Origin: an uncultured Collinsella sp. | Lineage (GTDB): Bacteria; Actinomycetota; Coriobacteriia; Coriobacteriales; Coriobacteriaceae | Length of the DNA: 41,219 nucleotides | NCBI GenBank assembly: GCA_959019945.1 | Contig: CAUEQD010000017.1 | Coordinates: forward strand, 1-41,219 | Direction of reading: 5' to 3' | In this document: positions 23,751 through 31,511 of the stretch, piece by piece | How positions within the stretch are numbered: the first letter of the stretch is position 1 | Layout: each line of letters begins with the position of its first letter | Translations under genes and position numbers: made by a program | Notes under the pieces: model-generated | The model's input: only the letters and a program-made list of their open reading frames with translations | Told to the model about the DNA's origin: nothing | The model's database searches: none

Positions 23751-24443
23751 CTAGATAGACGAGTCTTTAGGCAGCTCAAAATAGTCGGGATGCAAGGCGA
23801 TAACCGGGCCCTGCTCCTCGGGCATCAGGTGCAAGTGCGTCTCTGCCAGATAGCTCGCCGCATCGGTATCGCCCCTCTTAATTGCCTCGAGAATCCGGCG
23901 ATGCTGCCGACGAATCGGCTCCCAATCCAGGTCCTGCGACACCATACGCAACCAGTTGTATCGCTCAAAATGTGTGTTGACGCTCTTCATCCAATCCCAC
24001 AACATGTGACGGCCGGCAATCTCAAAACACGTCTCATGGAACAGGTTGTCCAGATCGAAAAAGCGACGCGTTTCGCTATGGTCGAGCGACTCGGACTCGG
24101 CAAGAATCTGCTCGAGCCGCTGCTTTTGCTCGGGCGTAGCAGCCGAACAGCATTTAATAAGCACGCTTCTCTCGAGCTTCTCGCGCAAGAAACAGGCGTT
24201 CTCGGCGCGCTCCATGCTGATTTTTGAGACATAGGTGCCGCTTTTGGGACGCGTTTCCACCAGCTCCTGCTCACGCAGGCGCACAAAGGACTCGCGAATG
24301 GGCGTGCGCCCGATTCCCGTCTCCTTTTCCAGACCAATCGCCGAAAGGCGCGTGCCGGGCTTGAGCTCGGCATAGATAATCTTGGAGCGTAATGCGTTGT
24401 ATGCCTGATCTTGCAGGCTCTGATAATGCTGGTGCTGTTCCAT
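23751..24443 (-). CDS. GntR family regulator (FadR/FCD type)
   Basis: The protein is 230 residues. The N-terminal GntR winged helix (QDQAYNALRSKIIYAELKPG, IGRTPIRESFVRLREQ, GTYVSKI) is followed by an all-helical FCD ligand domain (about 90-215). Metal-type histidine positions are visible in FHETCFEIAGRHM and ETHLHL. Such regulators respond to carboxylates, sugar acids or related metabolites. The start at 24443 was chosen because GAGGG lies five bases upstream. No obvious target operon sits beside it. Confidence 0.88.
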   Translation of the reverse strand: MEQHQHYQSLQDQAYNALRSKIIYAELKPGTRLSAIGLEKETGIGRTPIRESFVRLREQELVETRPKSGTYVSKISMERAENACFLREKLERSVLIKCCSAATPEQKQRLEQILAESESLDHSETRRFFDLDNLFHETCFEIAGRHMLWDWMKSVNTHFERYNWLRMVSQDLDWEPIRRQHRRILEAIKRGDTDAASYLAETHLHLMPEEQGPVIALHPDYFELPKDSSI

Positions 24444-24587
24444 AAAGCCCTCGGATAAACCCTCGGTTAGTCGAATACCACCATGCAATACTATCGCATC
24501 GACACGCCCCAGCTCCCAATCAGTCTTTTTGGGACGGGGCTCTTTTAGCTACCCTGGCCCGCAGATCGGCCCCCTTGCCACAAAAGT

Positions 24588-24725
24588 GGCCCATCTACTA
24601 CGTTAACACGGACAGCCTCGGCCATACCGAAAACCGTGAAAACAAAACCGCAGGTAGGCAGCTTGTCGATTTTCGAAAAAGCCGGCTATGGTTGACCTCT
24701 GCGGCTTAAACGTAGTAGATAGGCC
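24588..24725. repeat. Imperfect fold-back element in the GntR-ATPase gap
   Basis: Arms at 24588-24604 (GGCCCATCTACTACGTT) and 24709-24725 are complementary at 16 of 17 positions, separated by 104 bases. Smaller complementary patches lie inside (for example CCGCAG and CTGCGG). No gene is seen. It occupies part of the 500-bp gap 24444-24944, the rest of which holds the 10-bp repeats and nothing else recognisable. Confidence 0.6.
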
Positions 24726-24860
24726 CTATTCGTGGCACAGCACCACTCCATCCCAAATTGGCACCCCGAGCCCTCGTGAGTTGCCAACAAGCTGTTCGAC
24801 CAGCGCTTTATCCGCGCGGCATTTGGAAAATAGCACCACCGCAAAACCCGCGAGTAGCGC

Positions 24861-24930
24861 TTACTTTGCTATATCTCACTATATTTTGCTATATCTTGCT
24901 ATACTTTGCTATATCTTGCTATATCTTGAG
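24861..24930 (+). repeat. Seven 10-bp promoter-like tandem repeats before the AAA ATPase gene
   Basis: Seven consecutive 10-base units of the type ATATCTTGCT, with a few substitutions, run without interruption to the SD of the ATPase gene. Because of the period, every TTGCTA has a TATATC or TATACT exactly 17 bases further on (for example 24887-24892 with 24910-24915). The array is therefore a ladder of overlapping promoter-like pairs, one per helical turn. Confidence 0.85.
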
Positions 24931-24944
24931 CAAAGGTGGCTCAC

Positions 24945-26036
24945 ATGCAAACAAACCCTTTTAAGCCCACAGCAGGTAAAACACCTCCCACGATTATCGG
25001 CCGCGAAGATGTACTTGAAGAATTCAGTGAAGGCCTCACCAACGGGCCTGGTGCCCCTGGGCGCCTAATGCGCATAGCCGGCGTCCGTGGAACGGGCAAG
25101 ACGGTCCTCCTTGACGAGTGCTCACGTTTGGCGCAAAGCCGTGGCTGGACGGTCATAAAAGAGGTCGCAACCGAGGGACTTTGCCAGCGCATTCTCGAAC
25201 AGCTGCAGCCCAAATTCCAGGCCAAACACGCCAGATTTGAGCCCACCGTAGCTGGCATATCCATCGGCAGCATAGATATTGAGCGAATCGGCCCATCGCT
25301 ACGCGACGCCATGAGACAGACAATATCCAAGAATGGAAATGGCCTGCTCATCACTCTCGACGAGGTTCAAGACGCAGAGCTCGATGAGGTCCGAACGCTC
25401 TCCATTGCGATTCAGCAGGTTATCGGCGAAGACCTTGATATCGCCTTTGTTTTTGCTGGGCTGCCTTCGATGATTGAAAGCATCATCAACGGAAAGACAC
25501 TTACGTTTTTGCGTCGTGCCCTCCCCTTTGATCTGAAGGCTGTGGCAGTAACCGAAGTGTCGTACTCCCTCGAGGAAACCATTGAAGCGTCTGGCATGGA
25601 GTTGCAGCCAGGTATTGCCGGCCAACTTGCCGAGGCAACGCAAGGCTATCCTTTCATGATCCAACTCGTTGGATACTACGCATGGCAGCTAGCAAGACGT
25701 GCACATACAGCGATTATTGGAGAAGAAGAAGCCGAGCGTGGCATTGCAACGGCACGCGAACGCTTCTGCGCCATGGTGATTGAGCCCGCGCTGCAGCGCA
25801 TTCCGCCCACGTGCATCGCTTATCTGCTGAGCATGGCGTCTTTGGGGCAGACGAGCTCGACCAGCATGGTTGCCGATGCCCTAAACAAAACGCCTCAACA
25901 GGTGAGCTCCGTCCGCAGCCGCCTGTTAAGAGAATCGATTATCGAGGCTCCTTCGTACGGCAAGGTCTCATTTGCCATCCCCTACATGCGCGACTACCTC
26001 TACGAGCACAAAGCCGAACTGGAAGTTGAACTGTAG
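24945..26036 (+). CDS. Orphan AAA-type ATPase (Orc/Cdc6-like NTPase with winged helix)
   Basis: The protein is 363 residues. It has Walker A GVRGTGKTVL (about 46-55), Walker B LLITLDEVQDA, a sensor-like FAGLPSM and a lid region. The C-terminal winged-helix-like segment (TSSTSMVADALNKTPQQVSSVRSR, seen as TSMVADALNK and QVSSVRSRLL) probably binds DNA. The N-terminus PPTIIGREDVLEEF is typical of archaeal-type/STAND-like ATPases found singly in bacterial genomes. The ATG at 24945 has AAAGG upstream; a GTG nine bases earlier is an alternative. The function is unknown. The tandem repeats directly upstream are a possible binding site for the protein itself, which is speculation. Confidence 0.8.
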   Translation: MQTNPFKPTAGKTPPTIIGREDVLEEFSEGLTNGPGAPGRLMRIAGVRGTGKTVLLDECSRLAQSRGWTVIKEVATEGLCQRILEQLQPKFQAKHARFEPTVAGISIGSIDIERIGPSLRDAMRQTISKNGNGLLITLDEVQDAELDEVRTLSIAIQQVIGEDLDIAFVFAGLPSMIESIINGKTLTFLRRALPFDLKAVAVTEVSYSLEETIEASGMELQPGIAGQLAEATQGYPFMIQLVGYYAWQLARRAHTAIIGEEEAERGIATARERFCAMVIEPALQRIPPTCIAYLLSMASLGQTSSTSMVADALNKTPQQVSSVRSRLLRESIIEAPSYGKVSFAIPYMRDYLYEHKAELEVEL

Positions 26037-26055
26037 AAACGGCAACTGCCCTGCA

Positions 26056-26108
26056 AGACGAAAACCGTTTTCGTACGGATTTAAAGCAGACGTAAACGGT
26101 TTTCGTCT
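26056..26108. repeat. Hairpin after the ATPase gene
   Basis: Perfect 15-base arms AGACGAAAACCGTTT (26056-26070) and its complement (26094-26108) with a 23-base loop. Further TTTCGT-type words follow to 26190, giving a repetitive non-coding stretch up to the terminator at 26208. Confidence 0.65.
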
Positions 26109-26207
26109 GCTTTACGTTCGGAAATAAGACGCAAATTGCACTTTCGTATGGTTTTACGCCAAACGCAACACGCTTTCGTCCGGCTATGCGTCCCCAATCT
26201 AGACGAA

Positions 26208-26241
26208 AAGAGCCCCGAGCTCGTATGAACTCGGGGCTCTT
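26208..26241 (+). terminator. Terminator downstream of the ATPase gene
   Basis: Perfect 12-base arms AAGAGCCCCGAG (26208-26219; 26230-26241), ten-base loop, followed by TTTG. It can serve the ATPase transcript, and it directly precedes the truncated GntR remnant. Confidence 0.8.
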
Positions 26242-26259
26242 TGCGCCACGCATCTATGA

Positions 26260-26540
26260 GAGGAGAAATTCGATGCGTACGTGCGCTACTCCATGAAGCC
26301 GCCCTGGGATGGCGGCAACCTCGTCGTTGCCCGTCTGATGGGTGTGCTCAAGGCATCCGTTCCCCTCTTTATCGACGTAACGGGCAAAAAAGGCTCGTCG
26401 AGGAGACCATCCGCACCCACCGTGGCGTGGCCGATGCCATCGCCGCGCGCAACCCCACCGCAGCGCACGACGCGATGTATTTGCACCTGGTGTATAACCG
26501 CAACATGATTGCGGAGGGAGCAGAAGCAAAAGGCATTTAG
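26260..26540 (+). pseudogene. GntR/FadR-type regulator remnant (5' truncated, frameshifted)
   Basis: Only the C-terminal part of an FCD ligand domain remains. It reads EEKFDAYVRYSMKPPWDGGN and on to FIDVTGK in one frame. It then continues in the next frame as LVEETIRTHRGVADAIAARN and LHLVYNRNMIAEGAEAKGI to a TAG. The shift falls in an A6 run near 26391-26397, and one extra A would restore the frame. The DNA-binding half is absent and the reading begins just after a terminator. Both lesions argue that the gene is dead, though the frameshift alone could be a sequencing error. Confidence 0.75.
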
Positions 26541-26639
26541 GGCCCGACAATAATCTTTCTTTGGCAAAACGCAGGCGGCGGCTGCCCAACACACAGGGCA
26601 GCCGCCGCTTTTTGCAATCGATTGGTGCAAAGGGGTTGA

Positions 26640-28589
26640 CTAGAGCTCGCAGGCAACCTTGTAGCCATCGCCAATGGCGTCGCGGATATTGCCGCACTTG
26701 TTGGCGTCGCCCAGCACGTGGACAGCAACGCCAGCGGCGGCAAGGTCGTCGGCCAACTTGGTGTTGGGACGATAGCCCATGGCAAGCACCAGCGTATCGG
26801 CATCGGCGATGGTGTGGACCTCGCCATCCTTCTCGTAGCTGATGGCATCCTCGGTAATCTCGGTCACCTTGGCCTCGGTCAGCACGTGGACGCCCTTGGA
26901 GAGCATGCGCGTGATGAGCACCGCGCGACCGGCGCCGCCCTCGTTGGCGGCGAGCGTCTTGGTCATCTCGATAACAGTGACATCGCGATTGGCCGGCGAC
27001 AGGTCGTTGACCAACGGGGCCAGGTAATCGGCCGTCTCGCAACCGACGGTGCCGCCGCCCACGATGACGATCTTCTTGCCCGGGAAAGCCTTGCCGCCCA
27101 GCAGGTCGTCAGCTGTCATAACCTGCTTAAAGCCCTGCATGAAGGCCGGAGCGACGGGCTCGGCGCCATAAGCCAGGACGACCTCATAGCCGGCATAGTC
27201 GCGCTGAATGTCCTCGGCAGTAAGCTCGGTGCCAAATATGCACTTCACGCCCGCCTCGGCCAGACGACGGTACTGATACTTGATCACGCGGGTGAGTTCC
27301 TGCTTTGCCGGCGGAACGGCCGCGATACGCATCTCGCCGCCCGGCTCATCCTGCCTATCCACGAGCACCACGTTGTGGCCGCGCTTGGCGGCAATGTAGG
27401 CTGCCTCCATGCCCGCAGGACCAGCACCCACAACCAGTACGTTCTTGGCCTCGGCGGCAGGCTCGTAACCGGCCTCGTCGCGCTCAACATCGGGGTTGAC
27501 GGTGCAGGAGATGCGCTTGCCAAACATAATGCCGTTCAGGCAGCGCAGGCAGCCAATGCAGGGGCGGATGTCGTCGGCGTTGCCGGCAGCGGCCTTGTTG
27601 CAGAACTCGGCATCGCACAGATTGGCGCGGCCCATCATGCAGATGTCGGCAGCGCCGTCCTCGATCAGCTCCTCGGCGATCCAGGCCTCGTTGATGCGGC
27701 CGACGGTGGCGACGGGAATGTTGACGTGCTTTTTAATCTCGCGCGAGCAGGCGGCGTGCGAGGCCTGCTGGGTACCGGCAGCGGGAATCGCGGAGCCGCG
27801 CTTGATGGTGGTACCGCCCGACACATGGATCATGTCGACACCGGCCTTCTCCAGACGACGCGAGACGTAGATCATGTCGTTGAGGGTCAGGCCGCCATCG
27901 GTGTACTCATCGCCCGAAATACGGACGTCGATGATGAAGTCCTTGCCGCAGCGCTCGCGAATCTCGGCGATGACCTCGAGCAAGAAGCGCATGCGGGCGT
28001 CGAGCGAGCCGCCGTACTCGTCGGTGCGTTTGTTGTAGAGCGGAGTCAAAAAGCCGCCGAGCATACCGTGGGCGTGCGCCGCATGGACCTCGACGCCATC
28101 GACACCGGCCTTCTGCATACGCACGGCAGCGTCGCCAAACTGATGCGTGAGCTCGTGAATCTCATCGACCGTGATGGGGCGCGGCGCCTCGCGGGCATAG
28201 GACGGGCCCACAAAGGACGGAGCGATCAGGCGCGGCGTGCCCGGAATGTTAAAGGCCATGTAGGCGGGGTGGAAGAGCTGCGGCATGATCTTGCAGCCGT
28301 ACTCGTGGACGGCTGCGGCGAGCTTTTCCCAGCCGGGGATAAACGTGTCGTCGTAGCAGCACATGTCACCCGGCAGATAGGTATAGGTGGGCTCGACCGT
28401 CACGACCTCGGTAATGATGAGGCCCACGCCGCCCTTGGCGCGGGCACGGTAATGATCGACCAAGTCGTCGGTCACATAGCCGTGATCGGCCAGGTTGGTG
28501 GACACCGGCGGCATAAAGACGCGGTTCTTGACCTCGGTCGTACCGACCTTGATCGGGCTAAAGAGCATCGGGTAGGCGGATGACTCCAT
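26640..28589 (-). CDS. NADH:flavin oxidoreductase/2-enoate reductase family (OYE + Fe-S + FAD)
   Basis: The protein is 649 residues. The N-terminal old-yellow-enzyme barrel (about 8-340) contains FMPPVSTNLAD, GVEVHAAHAHGMLGGFL and YGGSLDARMRF. It is followed by an iron-sulphur motif CIGCLRC with a fourth Cys eleven residues on. An FAD/NAD(P)H domain comes last, with two dinucleotide folds (VVGAGPAGMEAA and IVGGGTVGCETA). This is the architecture of 2,4-dienoyl-CoA reductase, 2-enoate reductase and the bile-acid enzymes BaiCD and BaiH. The substrate is not decidable from sequence; unsaturated acids, flavonoids or steroids are possible. SD AGGAAG precedes the ATG at 28589. The gene stands alone. 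Confidence 0.9.
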   Translation of the reverse strand: MESSAYPMLFSPIKVGTTEVKNRVFMPPVSTNLADHGYVTDDLVDHYRARAKGGVGLIITEVVTVEPTYTYLPGDMCCYDDTFIPGWEKLAAAVHEYGCKIMPQLFHPAYMAFNIPGTPRLIAPSFVGPSYAREAPRPITVDEIHELTHQFGDAAVRMQKAGVDGVEVHAAHAHGMLGGFLTPLYNKRTDEYGGSLDARMRFLLEVIAEIRERCGKDFIIDVRISGDEYTDGGLTLNDMIYVSRRLEKAGVDMIHVSGGTTIKRGSAIPAAGTQQASHAACSREIKKHVNIPVATVGRINEAWIAEELIEDGAADICMMGRANLCDAEFCNKAAAGNADDIRPCIGCLRCLNGIMFGKRISCTVNPDVERDEAGYEPAAEAKNVLVVGAGPAGMEAAYIAAKRGHNVVLVDRQDEPGGEMRIAAVPPAKQELTRVIKYQYRRLAEAGVKCIFGTELTAEDIQRDYAGYEVVLAYGAEPVAPAFMQGFKQVMTADDLLGGKAFPGKKIVIVGGGTVGCETADYLAPLVNDLSPANRDVTVIEMTKTLAANEGGAGRAVLITRMLSKGVHVLTEAKVTEITEDAISYEKDGEVHTIADADTLVLAMGYRPNTKLADDLAAAGVAVHVLGDANKCGNIRDAIGDGYKVACEL

Positions 28590-28707
28590 ACAGGCTTCCT
28601 TTCGTTTGAGCCGCTCGGCGGCAGTTGCTAACGTACCTATCGTATCAGTATCCGCCGCATTCGCACTCGCTCGCACTCCCCACCTTCAATCCCGACCCTC
28701 ACAAAAA

Positions 28708-28774
28708 AGTTGCGGTGGAATACGGAGTAGATAAGACTTTTGACAGGCAAAACAGTCCGTATTCCACCGCAACT
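28708..28774. repeat. Long hairpin between the OYE gene and kdpC
   Basis: Perfect 19-base arms AGTTGCGGTGGAATACGGA (28708-28726) and its complement (28756-28774) with a 29-base loop. The geometry is the same as the two hairpins around 3.7 and 4.9 kb but the sequence is different. There is no T tract. Confidence 0.8.
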
Positions 28775-28781
28775 GATGGGC

Positions 28782-28832
28782 GGAGTGGAATTGAGGGCTC
28801 AGATAGTCAGTCATGCCCTCATCCGCCACTCC
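28782..28832 (-). terminator. Hairpin after the kdp operon
   Basis: Outer arms GGAGTGG/CCACTCC (28782-28788, 28826-28832) and inner arms GAGGGC/GCCCTC (28793-28798, 28815-28820). It starts six bases after the kdpC stop. No T run is present, so it may stabilise the mRNA end rather than act as a classical terminator. Confidence 0.45.
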
Positions 28833-28837
28833 CTCAC

Positions 28838-29428
28838 CTACAGTGCGCCGTCCAGCATAAGGTTCACCTTGAGCACGTTGACCGTGGGCTCGCCGAAGAC
28901 GCCGAGGAAACGGCCCTTGGTGCACTGGGCGATGATCTCGCGCACCTCGCCTTCGCTCTTGCCCGTGGCCTTCGCCAGGCGCGGGACCTGGTACTCGGCG
29001 GCATCGGGGGAGATCTCCGGGTCGAGGCCTGAGCCGGAACACGTCACCAGGTCGACGGGCACAGCGTCCATATCGGCATCGGGGTTGGAGGCGCGAATCT
29101 TCTCGACGCGCGCGTCCACAAGCTGCCGGTACTCCTCACTCGCCGGGGACAAATTGGACGGGGTGCCGTAGGCCATGAGCCCACCGTCCTCCCCCTCGAC
29201 GATAGTCACGTTCTGGATGCGGCCCCACATGTGGTCCTCATCCTCGAAGTTCTGGCCGATCAGCTCGGAGCCCACGATCTTGTCGTCGACCGTAATGAGC
29301 GATCCGTTCGCCTGGTACGGGAACGCAACCTGGGCGATGCCGGTCACGACGAGCGTATAGCCCAGGCCGCAGACAACGGTAAACAGCGCGAACACGCCCA
29401 GTGCGCGCGATGCAACACCTTTGAACAT
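28838..29428 (-). CDS. kdpC: Potassium-transporting ATPase subunit KdpC
   Basis: The protein is 196 residues with one N-terminal transmembrane helix (about 10-32) and the characteristic KdpC ectodomain. The landmarks are GSELIGQNF, the SNLSPAS motif and the conserved GSGLDPEISPDAAEYQVPRLA. The last part (GRFLGVFGEPTVNVLKVNL) matches the family end. KdpC stabilises the KdpFABC complex and aids high-affinity K+ uptake. SD GGAGG five bases before the ATG. It follows kdpB after 12 bases and is the last gene of the operon. Confidence 0.95.
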   Translation of the reverse strand: MFKGVASRALGVFALFTVVCGLGYTLVVTGIAQVAFPYQANGSLITVDDKIVGSELIGQNFEDEDHMWGRIQNVTIVEGEDGGLMAYGTPSNLSPASEEYRQLVDARVEKIRASNPDADMDAVPVDLVTCSGSGLDPEISPDAAEYQVPRLAKATGKSEGEVREIIAQCTKGRFLGVFGEPTVNVLKVNLMLDGAL

Positions 29429-29440
29429 ACAAACCTCCAC

Positions 29441-31495
29441 TTACATAATGCCGCAGAACGCGAGCAGCATGTCGATGAGCTTGATGAATACGAACGGGGC
29501 AACGATGCCGCCCAGACCCCACACGAGCAGGTTGTGGGTCAGCAGCTGTCCGGACGGGACCTCGCGGTACTTAACGCCCTTCAGCGCGGCCGGGATCAGC
29601 GCGACGATAACGAGCGCGTTATAGATGATGGCCGAAAGAACCGCGGACAGCGGGCTTGCCAGACCAAGGATGTTGAGCGCGCCAAGGCCCGGGTAGATCG
29701 GCGAGAACAGGGCCGGGATGATAGCGAAGTACTTCGCCATGTCGTTGGCCACCGAGAAGGTCGTGAGCGAACCGCGGGTCATGAGCAGCTGCTTGCCGAT
29801 ACGCACGACCTCGATGAGCTTGGTGGGGCTGGAGTCGAGGTCGACCATGTTGCCGGCCTCCTTGGCAGCCTGGGTGCCCGTGTTCATGGCCACGGCGACG
29901 TCGGCCTGGGCCAGAGCGGGCGCGTCGTTGGTGCCGTCACCGGTCATGGCGACCAGGTGCCCCTCACGCTGGAACTCGCGGATCTTCTCGAGCTTGCCTT
30001 CAGGGGTGGCCTCGGCCAGGAAGTCGTCAACGCCGGCCTCGGCGGCGATTGCCGCGGCGGTGAGCGGGTTGTCGCCCGTCACCATGATGGTCTTGATGCC
30101 CATCTTGCGCAGGTCGGCGAACTTCTCCTTAACGCCGGACTTGATGATGTCCTTGAGGTACACAACGCCCAGCACGCGACAGTTCTTGGTCACGACCAAC
30201 GGGGTGCCGCCGGCCTTGGCGATGCGCTCGACGGCCTCGTCGCACTCCTGGGAGAACACGCCGCCAGCTGCCTCCACATAGGTGCGCACGGAATCGGCAG
30301 CGCCCTTGCGGATCTCATTGCCCTCGTAGTTCACACCGGACATGCGCGTTGCCGCGGTGAAGGGGATGAACTCCATACCCTTATCCTCGAGCGTGCGACC
30401 GCGCAGACCGAACTGCTCCTTGGCGAGCACGACGATGGAACGACCCTCGGGGGTCTCGTCGGCCAGCGAGGAAAGCTGGGCGGCATCGGCCAGCTCCGCG
30501 GGATCGACGCCATCGACCGGGATGAACTCGGCGGCTTGGCGGTTACCCAGGGTGATGGTGCCGGTCTTGTCGAGCATGAGGATGTCGACGTCGCCGGCGG
30601 CCTCGATGGCGCGGCCGGACATGGCCAGCACGTTGGCCTCGTTCAGACGGCTCATGCCGGCGATGCCGATGGCGGAAAGAAGGGCGCCGATGGTAGTGGG
30701 AGCCAGGCACACGAGCAGTGCCACGAGCGTGGTCACGGCCGTGGGGTTGACCATGTCGTTAAGACCGGCCGAGAAGCAGGAGTAACAATACAGGGCCAGC
30801 GTGACCAGGATAAAGACGATGGAGAGGGCCACCAGGAAGATCTCCAGAGCGATCTCGTTAGGGGTCTTCTTGCGCGCGGCACCCTCGACCATCGCGATCA
30901 TCTTGTCCAGGAAGCTCTGGCCGGGCTCACTGGAGATCTTGACGATGATCCAATCGGACAGCACCGTGGTACCGCCGGTAACGGCAGAGCGGTCGCCGCC
31001 GGCCTCGCGGACCACGGGGGCGGACTCGCCGGTGATGGCGGACTCGTCAACGGAAGCAGCGCCCTCGATGACGTCGCCATCGCCGGGAATCTGCTCGCCG
31101 GCGCGTACGATCACCAGGTCGCCGCGCGTAAGCTCGGTGCCGGGAACGACGGTGAAGTGTTCCTTGTCCTTAACGGACTCGATGCGATGGGCCTCGACAT
31201 CCTTCTTGGCCGCACGCAGGGAATCGGCCTGAGCCTTACCGCGGCCCTCGGCAAGCGCCTCGGCGAAGTTCGAGAACAGGTCGGTGAGCCACAGGATGAC
31301 CGCGATGGCGACCACATAGTAGGTGGGCACACCCGCGTCCTGCACACCGAAGATGGAAGCGACGGCCAGGACGGAGGTCATGACGGCGGAAAGCCACACC
31401 AGGAACATGACCGGGTTTTGAATCTGGACGCGAGGATCCAGTTTGGCAAACGAGTCGCGGACCGCGCGGCCCATCATGTCTTTTTGCATAGCCAT
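29441..31495 (-). CDS. kdpB: Potassium-transporting ATPase ATP-binding subunit KdpB
   Basis: The protein is 684 residues, a P-type ATPase. The phosphorylation motif is DKTGTITLGNR, the actuator loop is ITGESAPV, the hinge is TGDGTNDAPAL, and the short membrane set of Kdp-type pumps is present. ATP hydrolysis here powers K+ uptake through KdpA. The Ser of TGES is the residue phosphorylated for inhibition in the E. coli enzyme. The ATG at 31495 has GGAGG ten bases upstream. A second in-frame ATG two codons on and one at 31519 inside kdpA are alternatives. It starts 16 bases after the kdpA stop. Confidence 0.96.
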   Translation of the reverse strand: MAMQKDMMGRAVRDSFAKLDPRVQIQNPVMFLVWLSAVMTSVLAVASIFGVQDAGVPTYYVVAIAVILWLTDLFSNFAEALAEGRGKAQADSLRAAKKDVEAHRIESVKDKEHFTVVPGTELTRGDLVIVRAGEQIPGDGDVIEGAASVDESAITGESAPVVREAGGDRSAVTGGTTVLSDWIIVKISSEPGQSFLDKMIAMVEGAARKKTPNEIALEIFLVALSIVFILVTLALYCYSCFSAGLNDMVNPTAVTTLVALLVCLAPTTIGALLSAIGIAGMSRLNEANVLAMSGRAIEAAGDVDILMLDKTGTITLGNRQAAEFIPVDGVDPAELADAAQLSSLADETPEGRSIVVLAKEQFGLRGRTLEDKGMEFIPFTAATRMSGVNYEGNEIRKGAADSVRTYVEAAGGVFSQECDEAVERIAKAGGTPLVVTKNCRVLGVVYLKDIIKSGVKEKFADLRKMGIKTIMVTGDNPLTAAAIAAEAGVDDFLAEATPEGKLEKIREFQREGHLVAMTGDGTNDAPALAQADVAVAMNTGTQAAKEAGNMVDLDSSPTKLIEVVRIGKQLLMTRGSLTTFSVANDMAKYFAIIPALFSPIYPGLGALNILGLASPLSAVLSAIIYNALVIVALIPAALKGVKYREVPSGQLLTHNLLVWGLGGIVAPFVFIKLIDMLLAFCGIM

Positions 31496-31511
31496 AAATC
31501 TGCGCCCTCCT

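Noticed and set aside
24603..24760. A tRNA or other known structured RNA in the GntR-ATPase gap
   Set aside because: Pairing patches exist but no cloverleaf, anticodon arm or known RNA core could be drawn.
24861..24930. CRISPR array
   Set aside because: Units are only 10 bases with no spacers; no cas genes are present in the window.
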